Source of the DNA: Erythrobacter rubeus
GTDB taxonomy: Bacteria; Pseudomonadota; Alphaproteobacteria; Sphingomonadales; Sphingomonadaceae
Length of the DNA: 64,000 bases
Assembly (NCBI RefSeq): GCF_014705715.1
Contig: NZ_JACXLC010000001.1
Location: 1,966,457 to 2,030,456, forward strand
Reading direction: 5' to 3'
Shown: positions 19,176 through 27,321 of the stretch, one piece after another
How positions within the stretch are numbered: position 1 is the first letter of the stretch
Layout: each line of letters starts with the position of its first letter
Made by a program: the position numbers and the translations under genes
Notes under the pieces: generated by a model
What the model saw: only the letters and a program-made list of their open reading frames with translations
What the model was told of the DNA's origin: nothing
Databases searched by the model: none

Positions 19176-19285
19176 GTGCCTAATGCCTGACCGTTTGTCG
19201 TGGTTACTATTTGGTAAGCACTCACCTGTAGCACACCGATCAAGAGGATCTGCGGGATAGTCCGGCAGTTAATCTCGGGGGGCAC

Positions 19286-19768
19286 ATGCTTACGACGTAT
19301 CTTCACTACGGACTGGTGATTGCCTTGGCAATTGCGCTGCTCGTTGCCGCATTCACCGATATCCGCAGCCGGCAGATCAGCAATAAACTTAATCTTGCAA
19401 TCGCGTTCGGCGCTCCGCTGTTCTGGTGGACCAGCGGCCTGTCGATCTGGCCCGATGTAGCGTGGCAGATCGGTATCGCATTTGTAGCCTTCGCGATCCT
19501 GGCGGGATTGTTCGCGCTTGGAATGATGGGCGGCGGCGATGTGAAACTGCTCACCGCGCTCGCTCTCTGGATTGAGCCGACAGCGTTCATGCAGTTGCTG
19601 ATCGTCATGGCGCTTGTTGGGGGCGTTCTGACCATCGTGATGGGCGGCTGGCATTTTCTGCGCCGCCAAAAGGAGAAGCTTGCGATTCCTTACGGGGTGG
19701 CGATCGCAGTCGGCGGCCTTTGGGCGCTCGCCGTAAACTATCTTCCAAGCGACATCCCGGTCGCGTGA
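19286..19768 (+). CDS. cpaA: Prepilin peptidase CpaA/TadV (aspartic peptidase A24)
   Basis: The 160-residue membrane peptidase processes Flp-type prepilins. The two catalytic aspartates are visible: one in AFTDIRSRQISNKLN and one in the GxGD motif GMMGGGDVKLLTAL. About five hydrophobic segments fill the protein, and there is no methylase domain, as expected for TadV/CpaA. It opens the Tad pilus locus. No flp/pilA gene fits in the 110 bp before it, unlike Caulobacter, where pilA precedes cpaA. Confidence 0.93.
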   Translation: MLTTYLHYGLVIALAIALLVAAFTDIRSRQISNKLNLAIAFGAPLFWWTSGLSIWPDVAWQIGIAFVAFAILAGLFALGMMGGGDVKLLTALALWIEPTAFMQLLIVMALVGGVLTIVMGGWHFLRRQKEKLAIPYGVAIAVGGLWALAVNYLPSDIPVA

Positions 19769-19812
19769 ACTTCATTTTAACCAATTCAGACGTACGCACT
19801 GAAACCATACCT

Positions 19813-19832
19813 GCCCGATCATTCTGTCGGGC
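19813..19832 (+). promoter_or_regulatory. Leader inverted repeat before cpaB
   Basis: GCCCGA and TCGGGC form a perfect 6-bp inverted repeat with an 8-base spacer, about 25 bases before the cpaB ATG. A TTAACCA element (CtrA half-site-like) sits farther upstream near 19789. It may be a leader hairpin or a protein site; no T-run follows. Confidence 0.35.
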
Positions 19833-19856
19833 CGAAACGAGGGGGCTAGAATAGCC

Positions 19857-20888
19857 ATGGATAGGAAGAAGCTGGTTCTGCTGCTTGGAGCGCTGATCAT
19901 CGCGGTCGGCACTGCTTTTGCTGCGCGGAGCATGTTTGCCGAAGGTTCTGCACCGGAGGCCGTCGCGGCCCCCGAACCGACAGGACCGAAAGTTCTTGTT
20001 GCCAACCGCGCTCTGCCTGCGGGTACTATCGTTACCGCAGAAGCACTCGGTTATCAGCAATGGCCCGAAGAGCTGGTTCAGGACGCCTATTTCATCGATG
20101 GCGAGTCCGATGTGAACCAGCTGCTCGGTACTGTCGTGCGCTTCCCGGTCACCGCCGGTGAGCCGGTCACGCAGGGCTCGCTCGTCAGCCCCGGTGACCG
20201 CGGCTTTCTTGCTGCGGCTCTCGGCCCAGGCATGCGCGCTGTCACTGTTCCTGTTTCGGCACGCACCGGTGTTGGAGGCTTCGTCTTCCCGGGTGACCGA
20301 GTCGACCTGGTCCTGACGCAAGCGGTTGACAATGCTGTCGCCGAAGGCTCGCTCGAAGGCGCGGAAACAATTCTGCAAAACCTTCGCGTACTCGCAACTG
20401 ACCAATCGACGGAGACGGGTCAGGATGAAGAAGGCAAGACCGTTGTCCGCGCTTTCAGCACAGTAACGCTTGAAGTCACTCCGAAACTGGCCGAGCAAGT
20501 AGCCGTCGCCCAAACCATGGGCACGCTTAGCCTGGTCCTGCGCTCGATTGCGGACAACCAGGCTGAACTGGACCGCGCCATCGCCAATGGCGACATCAAC
20601 ATCCCTCAAGACGCAACACCTGAAGAAGAAGAGCGTATCCTGCGCAGCGCGCTGGCTCGCCCGGTCGATGGCAAGCAGACCTGGCAGACCGCACTCGATG
20701 TGTCGAAATTCCGTCAACAGGAAGAGTTGAAAGCGCGCACAGCCGCAGCAATCGCTCGCAGCAATGCTGGCACGGGTGATGGGGGAGGCATCGTCATTCA
20801 CACCGGTCCGACAGTGCGCGTGACGCGCGGCAAGACGACGACCGAGGTACCGGTATCTAGCCGGTCCGGCGCGCCGCTCGTGCGCTAA
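19857..20888 (+). CDS. cpaB: Flp pilus assembly protein CpaB/RcpC
   Basis: The 343-residue protein has an N-terminal membrane anchor (KLVLLLGALIIAVGTAFAARSMF), a SAF-like domain (VLVANRALPAGTIVTAEALG) and the RcpC/CpaB core (VTVPVSARTGVGGFVFPGDRVDLVLT). It works with the CpaC secretin in the periplasm. The tail is Thr/Ser/Arg-rich. It ends 11 bases before cpaC, consistent with co-transcription. Confidence 0.95.
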   Translation: MDRKKLVLLLGALIIAVGTAFAARSMFAEGSAPEAVAAPEPTGPKVLVANRALPAGTIVTAEALGYQQWPEELVQDAYFIDGESDVNQLLGTVVRFPVTAGEPVTQGSLVSPGDRGFLAAALGPGMRAVTVPVSARTGVGGFVFPGDRVDLVLTQAVDNAVAEGSLEGAETILQNLRVLATDQSTETGQDEEGKTVVRAFSTVTLEVTPKLAEQVAVAQTMGTLSLVLRSIADNQAELDRAIANGDINIPQDATPEEEERILRSALARPVDGKQTWQTALDVSKFRQQEELKARTAAAIARSNAGTGDGGGIVIHTGPTVRVTRGKTTTEVPVSSRSGAPLVR

Positions 20889-20899
20889 GGAGAACTCTG

Positions 20900-22624
20900 A
20901 TGCTTCGTCACAAACACCGCTTGAAAACCGCTTTTGCGGAAACAGGGAATCCCAGGGGGGGTCGGAAAATGACACGCCAACTTACCGCCAAATTGCTTTT
21001 GGCCTCCATCGCCGCAGCGCCTCTGGCAGCTGTCCCGATGAACACTGCGATCGCGCAGCAGGTCGTGAGCCCGTCGCAAGACATCGTTCTGTCGATCGGC
21101 AGGGGCGAGCTCATAACGATCCCAGGATCGATGGCAGATGTCTTCGTCGCCAATGATGGCATCGCGGACGTTCAGGTGAAATCTCAGCGCCAGCTCTACG
21201 TCTTCGGTAAGGCTGGCGGTGAAACTACTCTCTATGCGAGCAACGCTCGGGGCGACGTGATTTTCTCGGCAAATATCCGGGTCGGTTCGAATATCGGCAG
21301 CGTTGACCAGATGATGGCCCTCGCCATGCCAGAGGCAAAGGTGAACATCGCCACAATGGGCACCAACACAGTGCTGCTGACCGGCACTGTCGCGGCTCCT
21401 GAAGATGCAGCTGAGGCGCAACGCCTCGTGCAGGCTTTCCTGGGTGAAGAGGCGAACGTCATCACACGCCTGAAAACAGCTACGCCATTGCAGGTTAACT
21501 TACAGGTCAAATTCGCCGAAGTCAGCCGCAGCCTCGTTCGTCAGATCGGGGGCAACCTTGCAACCTTCGATGCAGGCACCGGCGGTTTCCGAGGCGGAAT
21601 CGGCACAGGCCGTAACTTCACAAATGGTGACGTAAACTTTAGCGGTCCTCTAACAACTGGAAGCGGCGCGGCGGCCGCAAGTCTAGTAAACAGAGTGCCA
21701 CAGCTAAGACCGGATGGGACTTTTGCGACAGACCCGCAGACTGGCGCAATCCTGTTCGAAGAAATCACGACGCCTGGGACTGCGATCGACTCGACTGACG
21801 GCACAACAATCAGCGGTCTGGGACGTCTTTTCGGGCTCGACGTGCTTGGCGCGCTCGACCTATCGGAAACCCTAGGTCTTATAACTACGCTCTCCGAGCC
21901 AAACCTGACTGCGCTCTCGGGCGAAACGGCCACATTCCTAGCGGGCGGTGAATTCCCGATCCCGATCAGCCAGGGCCTCGGCAACGTTGCTATTGAATAT
22001 CGCGATTTCGGCGTGAGCCTCGCTTACACGCCAACAGTGCTGGCCAACGGTCGGATTTCTCTGCGAGTTCGCCCTGAGGTATCCGAGTTGTCGTCGCAAG
22101 GCGCGGTTACACTCAATGGTTTCCAGGTGCCAGCGCTTACTGTTCGCCGGACCGAAACGACTGTGGAGCTTGGTTCGGGCCAAAGCTTCATGATCGCCGG
22201 TCTGATGAGTGGCAATTCTCAGAATCTTTTGGATAAGGCCCCAGGCCTCGGCGATATTCCAATCTTGGGCAACCTGTTCCGGTCAAGAGACTTCCGCAAG
22301 GGCGAGACAGAGCTTGTGATCGTGGTCACGCCGTATCTCGTGAAACCGGTCGACGCATCTGACATCAAGCTGCCAACGGACGGTTTCCGTACTGCCAACG
22401 AGCTAGAGCAGTTCATCGGGTATCGGGACAATGCCGGCGTGTCGGGCGAACAACGCCCAATGCCCACCGCCAAGGATCAGGATGCACCGAACCCGGATGT
22501 CGGCAATGTCGATCCAGCTGCGATCGTGCCTAACAATGCGCCGAAAGATCCGCGCCGGGCAGACAAGAAGAACCGCAAGAAGGACCGCTCGGCAGACGCT
22601 GCGGCTCCCGGCTTCAGCCTCTAA
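20900..22624 (+). CDS. cpaC: Tad pilus secretin CpaC/RcpA
   Basis: The 574-residue outer-membrane secretin has a signal peptide (TAKLLLASIAAAPLAAVP), an N-terminal pilus-assembly domain (QDIVLSIGRGELITIPG), a BON-like domain (VLLTGTVAAPEDAAEAQR) and the secretin core (ALSGETATFLAGGEFPIPIS, VELGSGQSFMIAGLMSG, IPILGNLFRSRDFRKGETEL). ATG 20900 has an ideal AGGAG seven bases upstream; ATG 20969 (MTRQLTAKL), behind a G-run, would give a more usual signal peptide and is a real alternative. The C-terminal ~90 residues are charged and Pro-rich. The Gly/Thr-rich stretch encoded at about 21560-21800 has visibly lower GC and probably forms a variable loop. Confidence 0.94.
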   Translation: MLRHKHRLKTAFAETGNPRGGRKMTRQLTAKLLLASIAAAPLAAVPMNTAIAQQVVSPSQDIVLSIGRGELITIPGSMADVFVANDGIADVQVKSQRQLYVFGKAGGETTLYASNARGDVIFSANIRVGSNIGSVDQMMALAMPEAKVNIATMGTNTVLLTGTVAAPEDAAEAQRLVQAFLGEEANVITRLKTATPLQVNLQVKFAEVSRSLVRQIGGNLATFDAGTGGFRGGIGTGRNFTNGDVNFSGPLTTGSGAAAASLVNRVPQLRPDGTFATDPQTGAILFEEITTPGTAIDSTDGTTISGLGRLFGLDVLGALDLSETLGLITTLSEPNLTALSGETATFLAGGEFPIPISQGLGNVAIEYRDFGVSLAYTPTVLANGRISLRVRPEVSELSSQGAVTLNGFQVPALTVRRTETTVELGSGQSFMIAGLMSGNSQNLLDKAPGLGDIPILGNLFRSRDFRKGETELVIVVTPYLVKPVDASDIKLPTDGFRTANELEQFIGYRDNAGVSGEQRPMPTAKDQDAPNPDVGNVDPAAIVPNNAPKDPRRADKKNRKKDRSADAAAPGFSL

Positions 22625-22643
22625 TTCGAGAAAGGTAAGAACA

Positions 22644-23300
22644 ATGCACACAGCATTCAAAAGCAAACTGGCCAAAGCGCCGCTCCATGCTCTTGCACTC
22701 TCGATCGGGCTGGCTGTTGCTGGCTGCGGGGGAATGCCAAGCAACACGTCGCTGTACAGCACAAAGCAACCGGTGGTCGAACGCACCAACTATACACTCG
22801 ACGTAAACACCACTGCCCAAGGACTGACAGTCTCGGAACAGACGCGTCTCAATGGCTGGTTCGAGACCATGGACCTTCGCTATGGCGACAGGGTCACGAT
22901 TGAGGATCCATCGAACAGCCCTGCTGTCACCGATGCGGTCAGTGAGCTCGCAGGACGGTACGGACTGATCGTCGAACCGGTCGCTCCGACCACGGCTGGC
23001 TTTCTTCAGCCGGGCCAGGCGCGCGTTGTTATCACCCGCTCGACCGCCTCGGTACCGGGCTGCCCAGAGTGGTCCGCGCACTCGGACATGAATTACACCA
23101 ACGGTATGAGCCCCAATTTCGGCTGCGCTAACAACAGCAATCTGGCTGCAATGGTCGCAAATCCAGAAGACCTGCTGAAAGGCCAGGAAGGCACCGGCGA
23201 GACCGTGATCGCCACAGGAACAAAAGCGATCGACACCTATCGCGAAGCGCCGCCATCGGGTGCTGGCGGTCTTCAGAACGCTCAAGGAGGACAGCAGTAA
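22644..23300 (+). CDS. cpaD: Pilus assembly lipoprotein CpaD
   Basis: The 218-residue protein has a lipoprotein signal (HALALSIGLAVAGC) with a Cys near residue 28, then the CpaD domain (YTLDVNTTAQGLTVSEQTRL, CPEWSAHSDMNYTNGMSPNFGC, ANNSNLAAMVANPEDLL). CpaD supports outer-membrane localisation of the Tad secretin. The start is ATG 22644 with AGAAAGG upstream. Its TAA overlaps the cpaE ATG (TAATG), indicating coupled translation. Confidence 0.93.
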   Translation: MHTAFKSKLAKAPLHALALSIGLAVAGCGGMPSNTSLYSTKQPVVERTNYTLDVNTTAQGLTVSEQTRLNGWFETMDLRYGDRVTIEDPSNSPAVTDAVSELAGRYGLIVEPVAPTTAGFLQPGQARVVITRSTASVPGCPEWSAHSDMNYTNGMSPNFGCANNSNLAAMVANPEDLLKGQEGTGETVIATGTKAIDTYREAPPSGAGGLQNAQGGQQ

Positions 23301-24583
23301 TGAACGCTCCATGGAAATCGGGTCTCCCCGGAAATCGTGACGCATTTGCAGCCTATATCTGCGATGATGCGGCCCTCGACGTTCTTCGTCCGGTCGTTAT
23401 CGAGATGGGCTGGCAAACCGAGAAGTGCAACAAGGGCGGCCTCCGCAACGCGATCCAGTCGCTATCGGTCAGCGCGAGCCCTGCAATCCTCGTGGTCGAC
23501 CTGTCGGAAAGCGGAGATCCGCTGAATGACATCAATGCCTTGGCAGAGGTCTGCGAGCCCGGAACCGTGGTTATCGCGATCGGCCAGGTCAACGATGTCC
23601 GTCTTTATCGCGATCTCATCGCGAGCGGCATTCACGACTACTTGCTGAAGCCGCTGAACGCCCAGCAAGTCCACGATGCACTCAATCAGGCGCTTGCTGT
23701 CTTTACCTCGCCAAAAGCGGGTGATGGCGAAGCGGTCAAGAAACATATCTCGACTGCAATCGTGGGCACACGCGGCGGGGCCGGTGCCTCGACGCTGGCA
23801 ACCTCTCTTGCGTGGCTGTTCAGCAGCGAGCACGATGCGCCGACTGCGCTGCTCGATCTCGACATCCACTTCGGGACCGGTGCGCTCGCACTCGATCTGG
23901 AACCGGGTCGCGGTCTGACCGATGCAATCGACAATCCGAGCCGTATCGACGGGCTTTTCATCGAACGTGCCATGACGCGCGCCAATGAAAAGCTCTCGAT
24001 CCTCTCAGCGGAAGCTCCGATCAGCCAGCCGCTGATGACCGACGGGGCAGCTTTCGTTCAGCTGGAGGAAGAATTCCGCCAGGCGTTCGAAATGACTGTC
24101 ATCGACATGCCGCGCAACATGCTGATCAACTTCCCGCACCTGCTTGCGGACGTGAACTTGGTCGTGCTGACCTGCGAACTCACGCTTGCATCGGCGCGTG
24201 ACACCATTCGGGTGCTGTCGTGGCTCAAGACAAACGCCGCACACGCTCATCCAATGATCGTCGCTAACAAGGTGCAGTCGAGTGTTGCCGAGATCAGCAA
24301 GGCAGATTTCGAAGCCTCAATCGAACGCAAGATCGATTTCGTAATTCCTTACGACGCCAAGGCCGCTGCAAACGCAGCCAAGTTGGGTCAAGTGTTTGCC
24401 GATGCCAGCCGGTCGAGCAAGGCAAGCTCGGTGATCCGCCAGATCGGCGAACGGATCATGGGCGCGAGCGAGGAAGACTTGGCGTCCATCACCGAAGAAA
24501 AGAAATCGCTACTTGGCGCATTCGACCTCAAGTCGCTCTTGGCGAAAAAGGACAAGGCTGAAGCGAAAGAACCGGCTGAATAG
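23300..24583 (+). CDS. cpaE: CpaE/TadZ-family pilus localisation ATPase-like protein
   Basis: The 427-residue protein joins an N-terminal receiver-like domain (IRDLIASGIHDYLLKPLN-type segment at about residues 95-118) to a ParA/MinD-like domain. The P-loop reads GTRGGAGASTLATSL, so the usual signature and Walker lysines are Arg and Ala. Loss of these lysines is known for TadZ/CpaE proteins, which act as polar hubs for the Tad machine. Further motifs are LDLDIHFGTGALALDL and VIDMPRN. The C-terminal tail is Lys/Glu-rich. In most loci cpaF follows directly; here 130 bases without a gene come next. Confidence 0.92.
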   Translation: MNAPWKSGLPGNRDAFAAYICDDAALDVLRPVVIEMGWQTEKCNKGGLRNAIQSLSVSASPAILVVDLSESGDPLNDINALAEVCEPGTVVIAIGQVNDVRLYRDLIASGIHDYLLKPLNAQQVHDALNQALAVFTSPKAGDGEAVKKHISTAIVGTRGGAGASTLATSLAWLFSSEHDAPTALLDLDIHFGTGALALDLEPGRGLTDAIDNPSRIDGLFIERAMTRANEKLSILSAEAPISQPLMTDGAAFVQLEEEFRQAFEMTVIDMPRNMLINFPHLLADVNLVVLTCELTLASARDTIRVLSWLKTNAAHAHPMIVANKVQSSVAEISKADFEASIERKIDFVIPYDAKAAANAAKLGQVFADASRSSKASSVIRQIGERIMGASEEDLASITEEKKSLLGAFDLKSLLAKKDKAEAKEPAE

Positions 24584-24713
24584 ACGGCTTTTTCACTGCG
24601 CTATTCGTAATTTGACGCAAGAATACGGATGGCGCGGCGAGCCCTATATGGGGTTCACAGGCTAAGCCGCGAAAAAAGCGGCGCAACGTAGGAACTTGGC
24701 GGGAAGCATTAGC

Positions 24714-25685
24714 ATGGACTTTACCCAAACTCTGCTCGTTACTGGCGTGATATTCGCCGTGATCGTTGTGGGCTATCTGCTCGTCACTGGTTCCGGAGCC
24801 GGCAAGGCGCAGAAGCGCCGGCTTGATGCACTGCGCTATCGCCATTCCGAAAGCACCGATACCAAGGTCGAATCCCAGCTAAAGAAAGCCATCGCTGCGC
24901 GTAAACCAAAGGCCCACCGGATTGCCGGTTCGAGCTCACGTCTCGAAGCGCTCGAGATCCGCCTCGATCGCAGCGGCAAAAAGTGGACGCTCACCCAGTA
25001 TGCCTATGCTTCAGCTGGCTTGGCAATAGTCGTGGCGATGGCGGTCTTCCTCCAATCGGGAGCGCTTCTGCTTTCGCTTGGCGTTGGGTTATTCATCGGA
25101 GCAGGTCTTCCGCACCTGGTGCTCGGTTTCTTCATCAAGAAGCGTACGGGCGAATTCAATGAGAAGTTTCCAGACGCGATCGAATTGCTGGTCCGCGGCC
25201 TGAGATCAGGCCTTCCAGTCACCGAAACGCTCGCCGTCGTTGCGCAAGAGATTCCCGGCCCGGTGGGTGAAGAATTCAAGGGCGTCGTCGAACGGATCAA
25301 AATCGGTAAAACAATGGAGGACTCGCTCCAGGACACCGCTACCCGGCTCGGCATTCCAGAGTTCAACTTCTTCTGCATCACGCTCGCCATCCAACGTGAG
25401 ACCGGCGGCAACCTTGCCGAGACGCTGTCAAACCTTGCAGATGTACTGCGCAAGCGCGCCCAAATGAAGCTCAAAATCAGGGCGATGAGCTCGGAATCCA
25501 AAGCTTCCGCCTACATCGTCGGCTCGCTTCCATTCGTGGTCTTTATTATGGTTTACATGGTGAACCCGAGTTACCTCGCGGGCTTCTTTTACGAAGACCG
25601 TCTGATCATCGCCGGTCTCGGCGGGCTCGTCTGGATGAGCATCGGCGTCTTCATCATGGCCAAAATGGTCAATTTCGAAATCTAA
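24714..25685 (+). CDS. tadB: Tad pilus inner-membrane platform protein TadB (CpaG)
   Basis: The 323-residue type II secretion F-domain protein has one N-terminal and three further membrane segments (VTGVIFAVIVVGYLLV; AGLAIVVAMAVFL...; C-terminal pair). The cytoplasmic F domain is FPDAIELLVRGLRSGLPVTE ... IQRETGGNLAETLSNLADVL. TadB pairs with TadC to form the platform on which the CpaF/TadA ATPase acts. ATG 24714 has GGGAAG seven bases upstream; an in-frame TTG at 24696 is less likely. The gene follows cpaE directly in place of cpaF. Confidence 0.94.
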   Translation: MDFTQTLLVTGVIFAVIVVGYLLVTGSGAGKAQKRRLDALRYRHSESTDTKVESQLKKAIAARKPKAHRIAGSSSRLEALEIRLDRSGKKWTLTQYAYASAGLAIVVAMAVFLQSGALLLSLGVGLFIGAGLPHLVLGFFIKKRTGEFNEKFPDAIELLVRGLRSGLPVTETLAVVAQEIPGPVGEEFKGVVERIKIGKTMEDSLQDTATRLGIPEFNFFCITLAIQRETGGNLAETLSNLADVLRKRAQMKLKIRAMSSESKASAYIVGSLPFVVFIMVYMVNPSYLAGFFYEDRLIIAGLGGLVWMSIGVFIMAKMVNFEI

Positions 25686-25703
25686 GCGGGAAGGAAAACA
25701 GCC

Positions 25704-26699
25704 ATGCTCGAACAACCCGCAGGACCAACACTGCTAGGTTTCGACGTTATTCTCGTCGGAACGGTGCTAGCCGGTCTGGCCGCTTTCGCGGTGGTCATGG
25801 CGATTTATGCCGCGGTCACGATCAGGGACCCGATGGCCAAGCGCGTCAAATCGCTCAACGATCGCCGGGACGAATTGAAAGCCGGAATCGTAACGCAAGG
25901 GTCGAAAAAGCGCGCCAGTCTGGTTCGCAAGACCGACAAGACCGACAAGGTCAAAGAAAAGCTGAACAGCATGAAAGTGCTGCAGCAAAGCCAGCTCGAG
26001 GCGGTCCAGCAAAAGCTGGCCCATGCCGGTTATCGAAACAAGGAACTCGCAGTATACATCATCGGTGCCCGCGCGATCCTCCCGATCGTGTTCGGGACCA
26101 TCGGTTTCATCGCAATCTACGTCACCGAAATGTTCCCTGACTGGGGACCGTTCACGCGGCTTGGCGCGATCGCGATGGTTTTCTTCCTGTCCTACAAAGG
26201 CCCAGAACTGTTCCTCAAAAACAAGGCCGACAAGCGTACGAAGGAAATCCAGAAGGGCCTGCCCGACGCGCTCGATCTGCTGGTGATCTGCGCGGAGGCT
26301 GGTCTTACAGTGGATGCGGCATTCAATCGAGTCGCTAAGGAACTAGGCCAGGCCTATCCCGAATTGGGTGATGAATTCGCTCTGACCGCGATCGAGCTGT
26401 CGTTCCTCAACGAGCGCCGCGACGCGTTCAATAATCTTGCCTACCGTGTCGATCTAGACGCAGTCAAAGGTGTGGTGACGACCATGGTCCAGACCGAGCG
26501 CTACGGTACTCCGCTTGCCAGCGCGCTGCGTGTCCTGTCGGCTGAGTTCCGTAATGAACGCATGATGCGCGCCGAAGAGAAAGCCGCGCGTCTGCCGGCT
26601 ATTATGACGGTGCCTCTCATCTTGTTCATTCTTCCGGTTCTGTTCATCGTGATCCTTGGCCCAGCGGCCTGCTCGATCTCGGACTCGCTCATCAACTAA
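25704..26699 (+). CDS. tadC: Tad pilus inner-membrane platform protein TadC (CpaH)
   Basis: The 331-residue F-domain protein has an N-terminal membrane segment (VILVGTVLAGLAAFAVVMAI), a second pair (ILPIVFGTIGFIAIYV), the F-domain core (GLPDALDLLVICAEAGLTVD ... MVQTERYGTPLASALRVLS) and a C-terminal helix (TVPLILFILPVLFIVILG). It starts 18 bases after tadB and ends the locus at a terminator. No TadD-like TPR gene or TadE/F pseudopilin gene follows. Confidence 0.94.
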   Translation: MLEQPAGPTLLGFDVILVGTVLAGLAAFAVVMAIYAAVTIRDPMAKRVKSLNDRRDELKAGIVTQGSKKRASLVRKTDKTDKVKEKLNSMKVLQQSQLEAVQQKLAHAGYRNKELAVYIIGARAILPIVFGTIGFIAIYVTEMFPDWGPFTRLGAIAMVFFLSYKGPELFLKNKADKRTKEIQKGLPDALDLLVICAEAGLTVDAAFNRVAKELGQAYPELGDEFALTAIELSFLNERRDAFNNLAYRVDLDAVKGVVTTMVQTERYGTPLASALRVLSAEFRNERMMRAEEKAARLPAIMTVPLILFILPVLFIVILGPAACSISDSLIN

Positions 26700-26742
26700 T
26701 AACGAAATGCGAGTGCATCGACGCACGATGCTCGCTTGACAA

Positions 26743-26776
26743 AAGGGGTCGGTCAGGTTCGCCTGCCCGGCCCCTT
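26743..26776. terminator. Terminator between tadC and marR
   Basis: A 15-base arm at 26743-26757 (AAGGGGTCGGTCAGG) pairs with 26762-26776 across a TTCG loop, with one G-T wobble and one mismatch. It ends against the marR stop codon and is flanked by A-rich and T-rich bases, so it can stop both tadC and marR transcripts. Confidence 0.8.
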
Positions 26777-26777
26777 C

Positions 26778-27263
26778 CTACTTTGTCCGATCATCTGCAA
26801 GCGAGGCCGCGCGCACATGCATCCGGTCGAGCAATTCGCGGAACTGCGCGCGCTCTTTCGGAGCGAAGCCATCGAACAGTTCGCGCTCGGTCGCCAGCGC
26901 CAGCGGCATGACCTCGCGGTGGATCGAGCTGCCCTCCTCCGTCAGCTCCAGCAAGTGCGAGCGGCCATCCGCCTCGTTCGGCACGCGCTGGATCAATCCG
27001 CGCTCTTCCAGCACCTTGCACGCCCGGTTGACCGCGACCTTGTCCATCCGCGTCACTTGCGTCAGCGCCTGCTGCGTGCACGCGCGCTGCGAGCCGTCGC
27101 CGAGCACCGCCATGATCCGCCATTCGGTGACCTTCAGCCCGAAACGCTTGCGATAACGCTCGGCGATCAGGTCGCTGACGGCGTTGGATGCGATCGAGAG
27201 CTGATATGGCAGAAAGCCCGAAAGGCTCCACTCGTCGCCGGTTGCTAGGGTCTTGTCATTCAT
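26778..27263 (-). CDS. MarR-family transcriptional regulator
   Basis: The 161-residue protein has a MarR winged-helix domain: AVSDLIAERYRKRFGLKVTE, WRIMAVLGDGSQ, recognition region QQALTQVTRMDKVAVNRACK, and the wing RVPNEADGRSHLLELTEEG. Dimerisation helices flank it at both ends. ATG 27263 is used because the frame upstream runs into the neighbouring gene without similarity. A perfect 7-bp inverted repeat lies seven bases upstream of the start (27270-27287), as expected for autorepression. The ligand is unknown; the adjacent enoyl-CoA hydratase gene suggests an acyl-CoA or aromatic acid signal. Confidence 0.88.
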   Translation of the reverse strand: MNDKTLATGDEWSLSGFLPYQLSIASNAVSDLIAERYRKRFGLKVTEWRIMAVLGDGSQRACTQQALTQVTRMDKVAVNRACKVLEERGLIQRVPNEADGRSHLLELTEEGSSIHREVMPLALATERELFDGFAPKERAQFRELLDRMHVRAASLADDRTK

Positions 27264-27269
27264 CCCAAG

Positions 27270-27287
27270 TGGTTTCTCATGAAACCA
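27270..27287. promoter_or_regulatory. Candidate MarR operator TGGTTTC-N4-GAAACCA
   Basis: A perfect inverted repeat of 7 bp arms around TCAT lies immediately upstream of the marR start codon, in the size range of MarR-family operators. Binding by this MarR is inferred from position and symmetry. Confidence 0.65.
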
Positions 27288-27321
27288 TCGCGATTGGCAA
27301 GACCTCCCGCCCGGCCGCGCG

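Noticed and set aside
23770..23800. CpaE as a broken ATPase because its P-loop lacks lysine
   Set aside because: Loss of Walker lysines is a known property of TadZ/CpaE proteins, so it is not evidence of decay.
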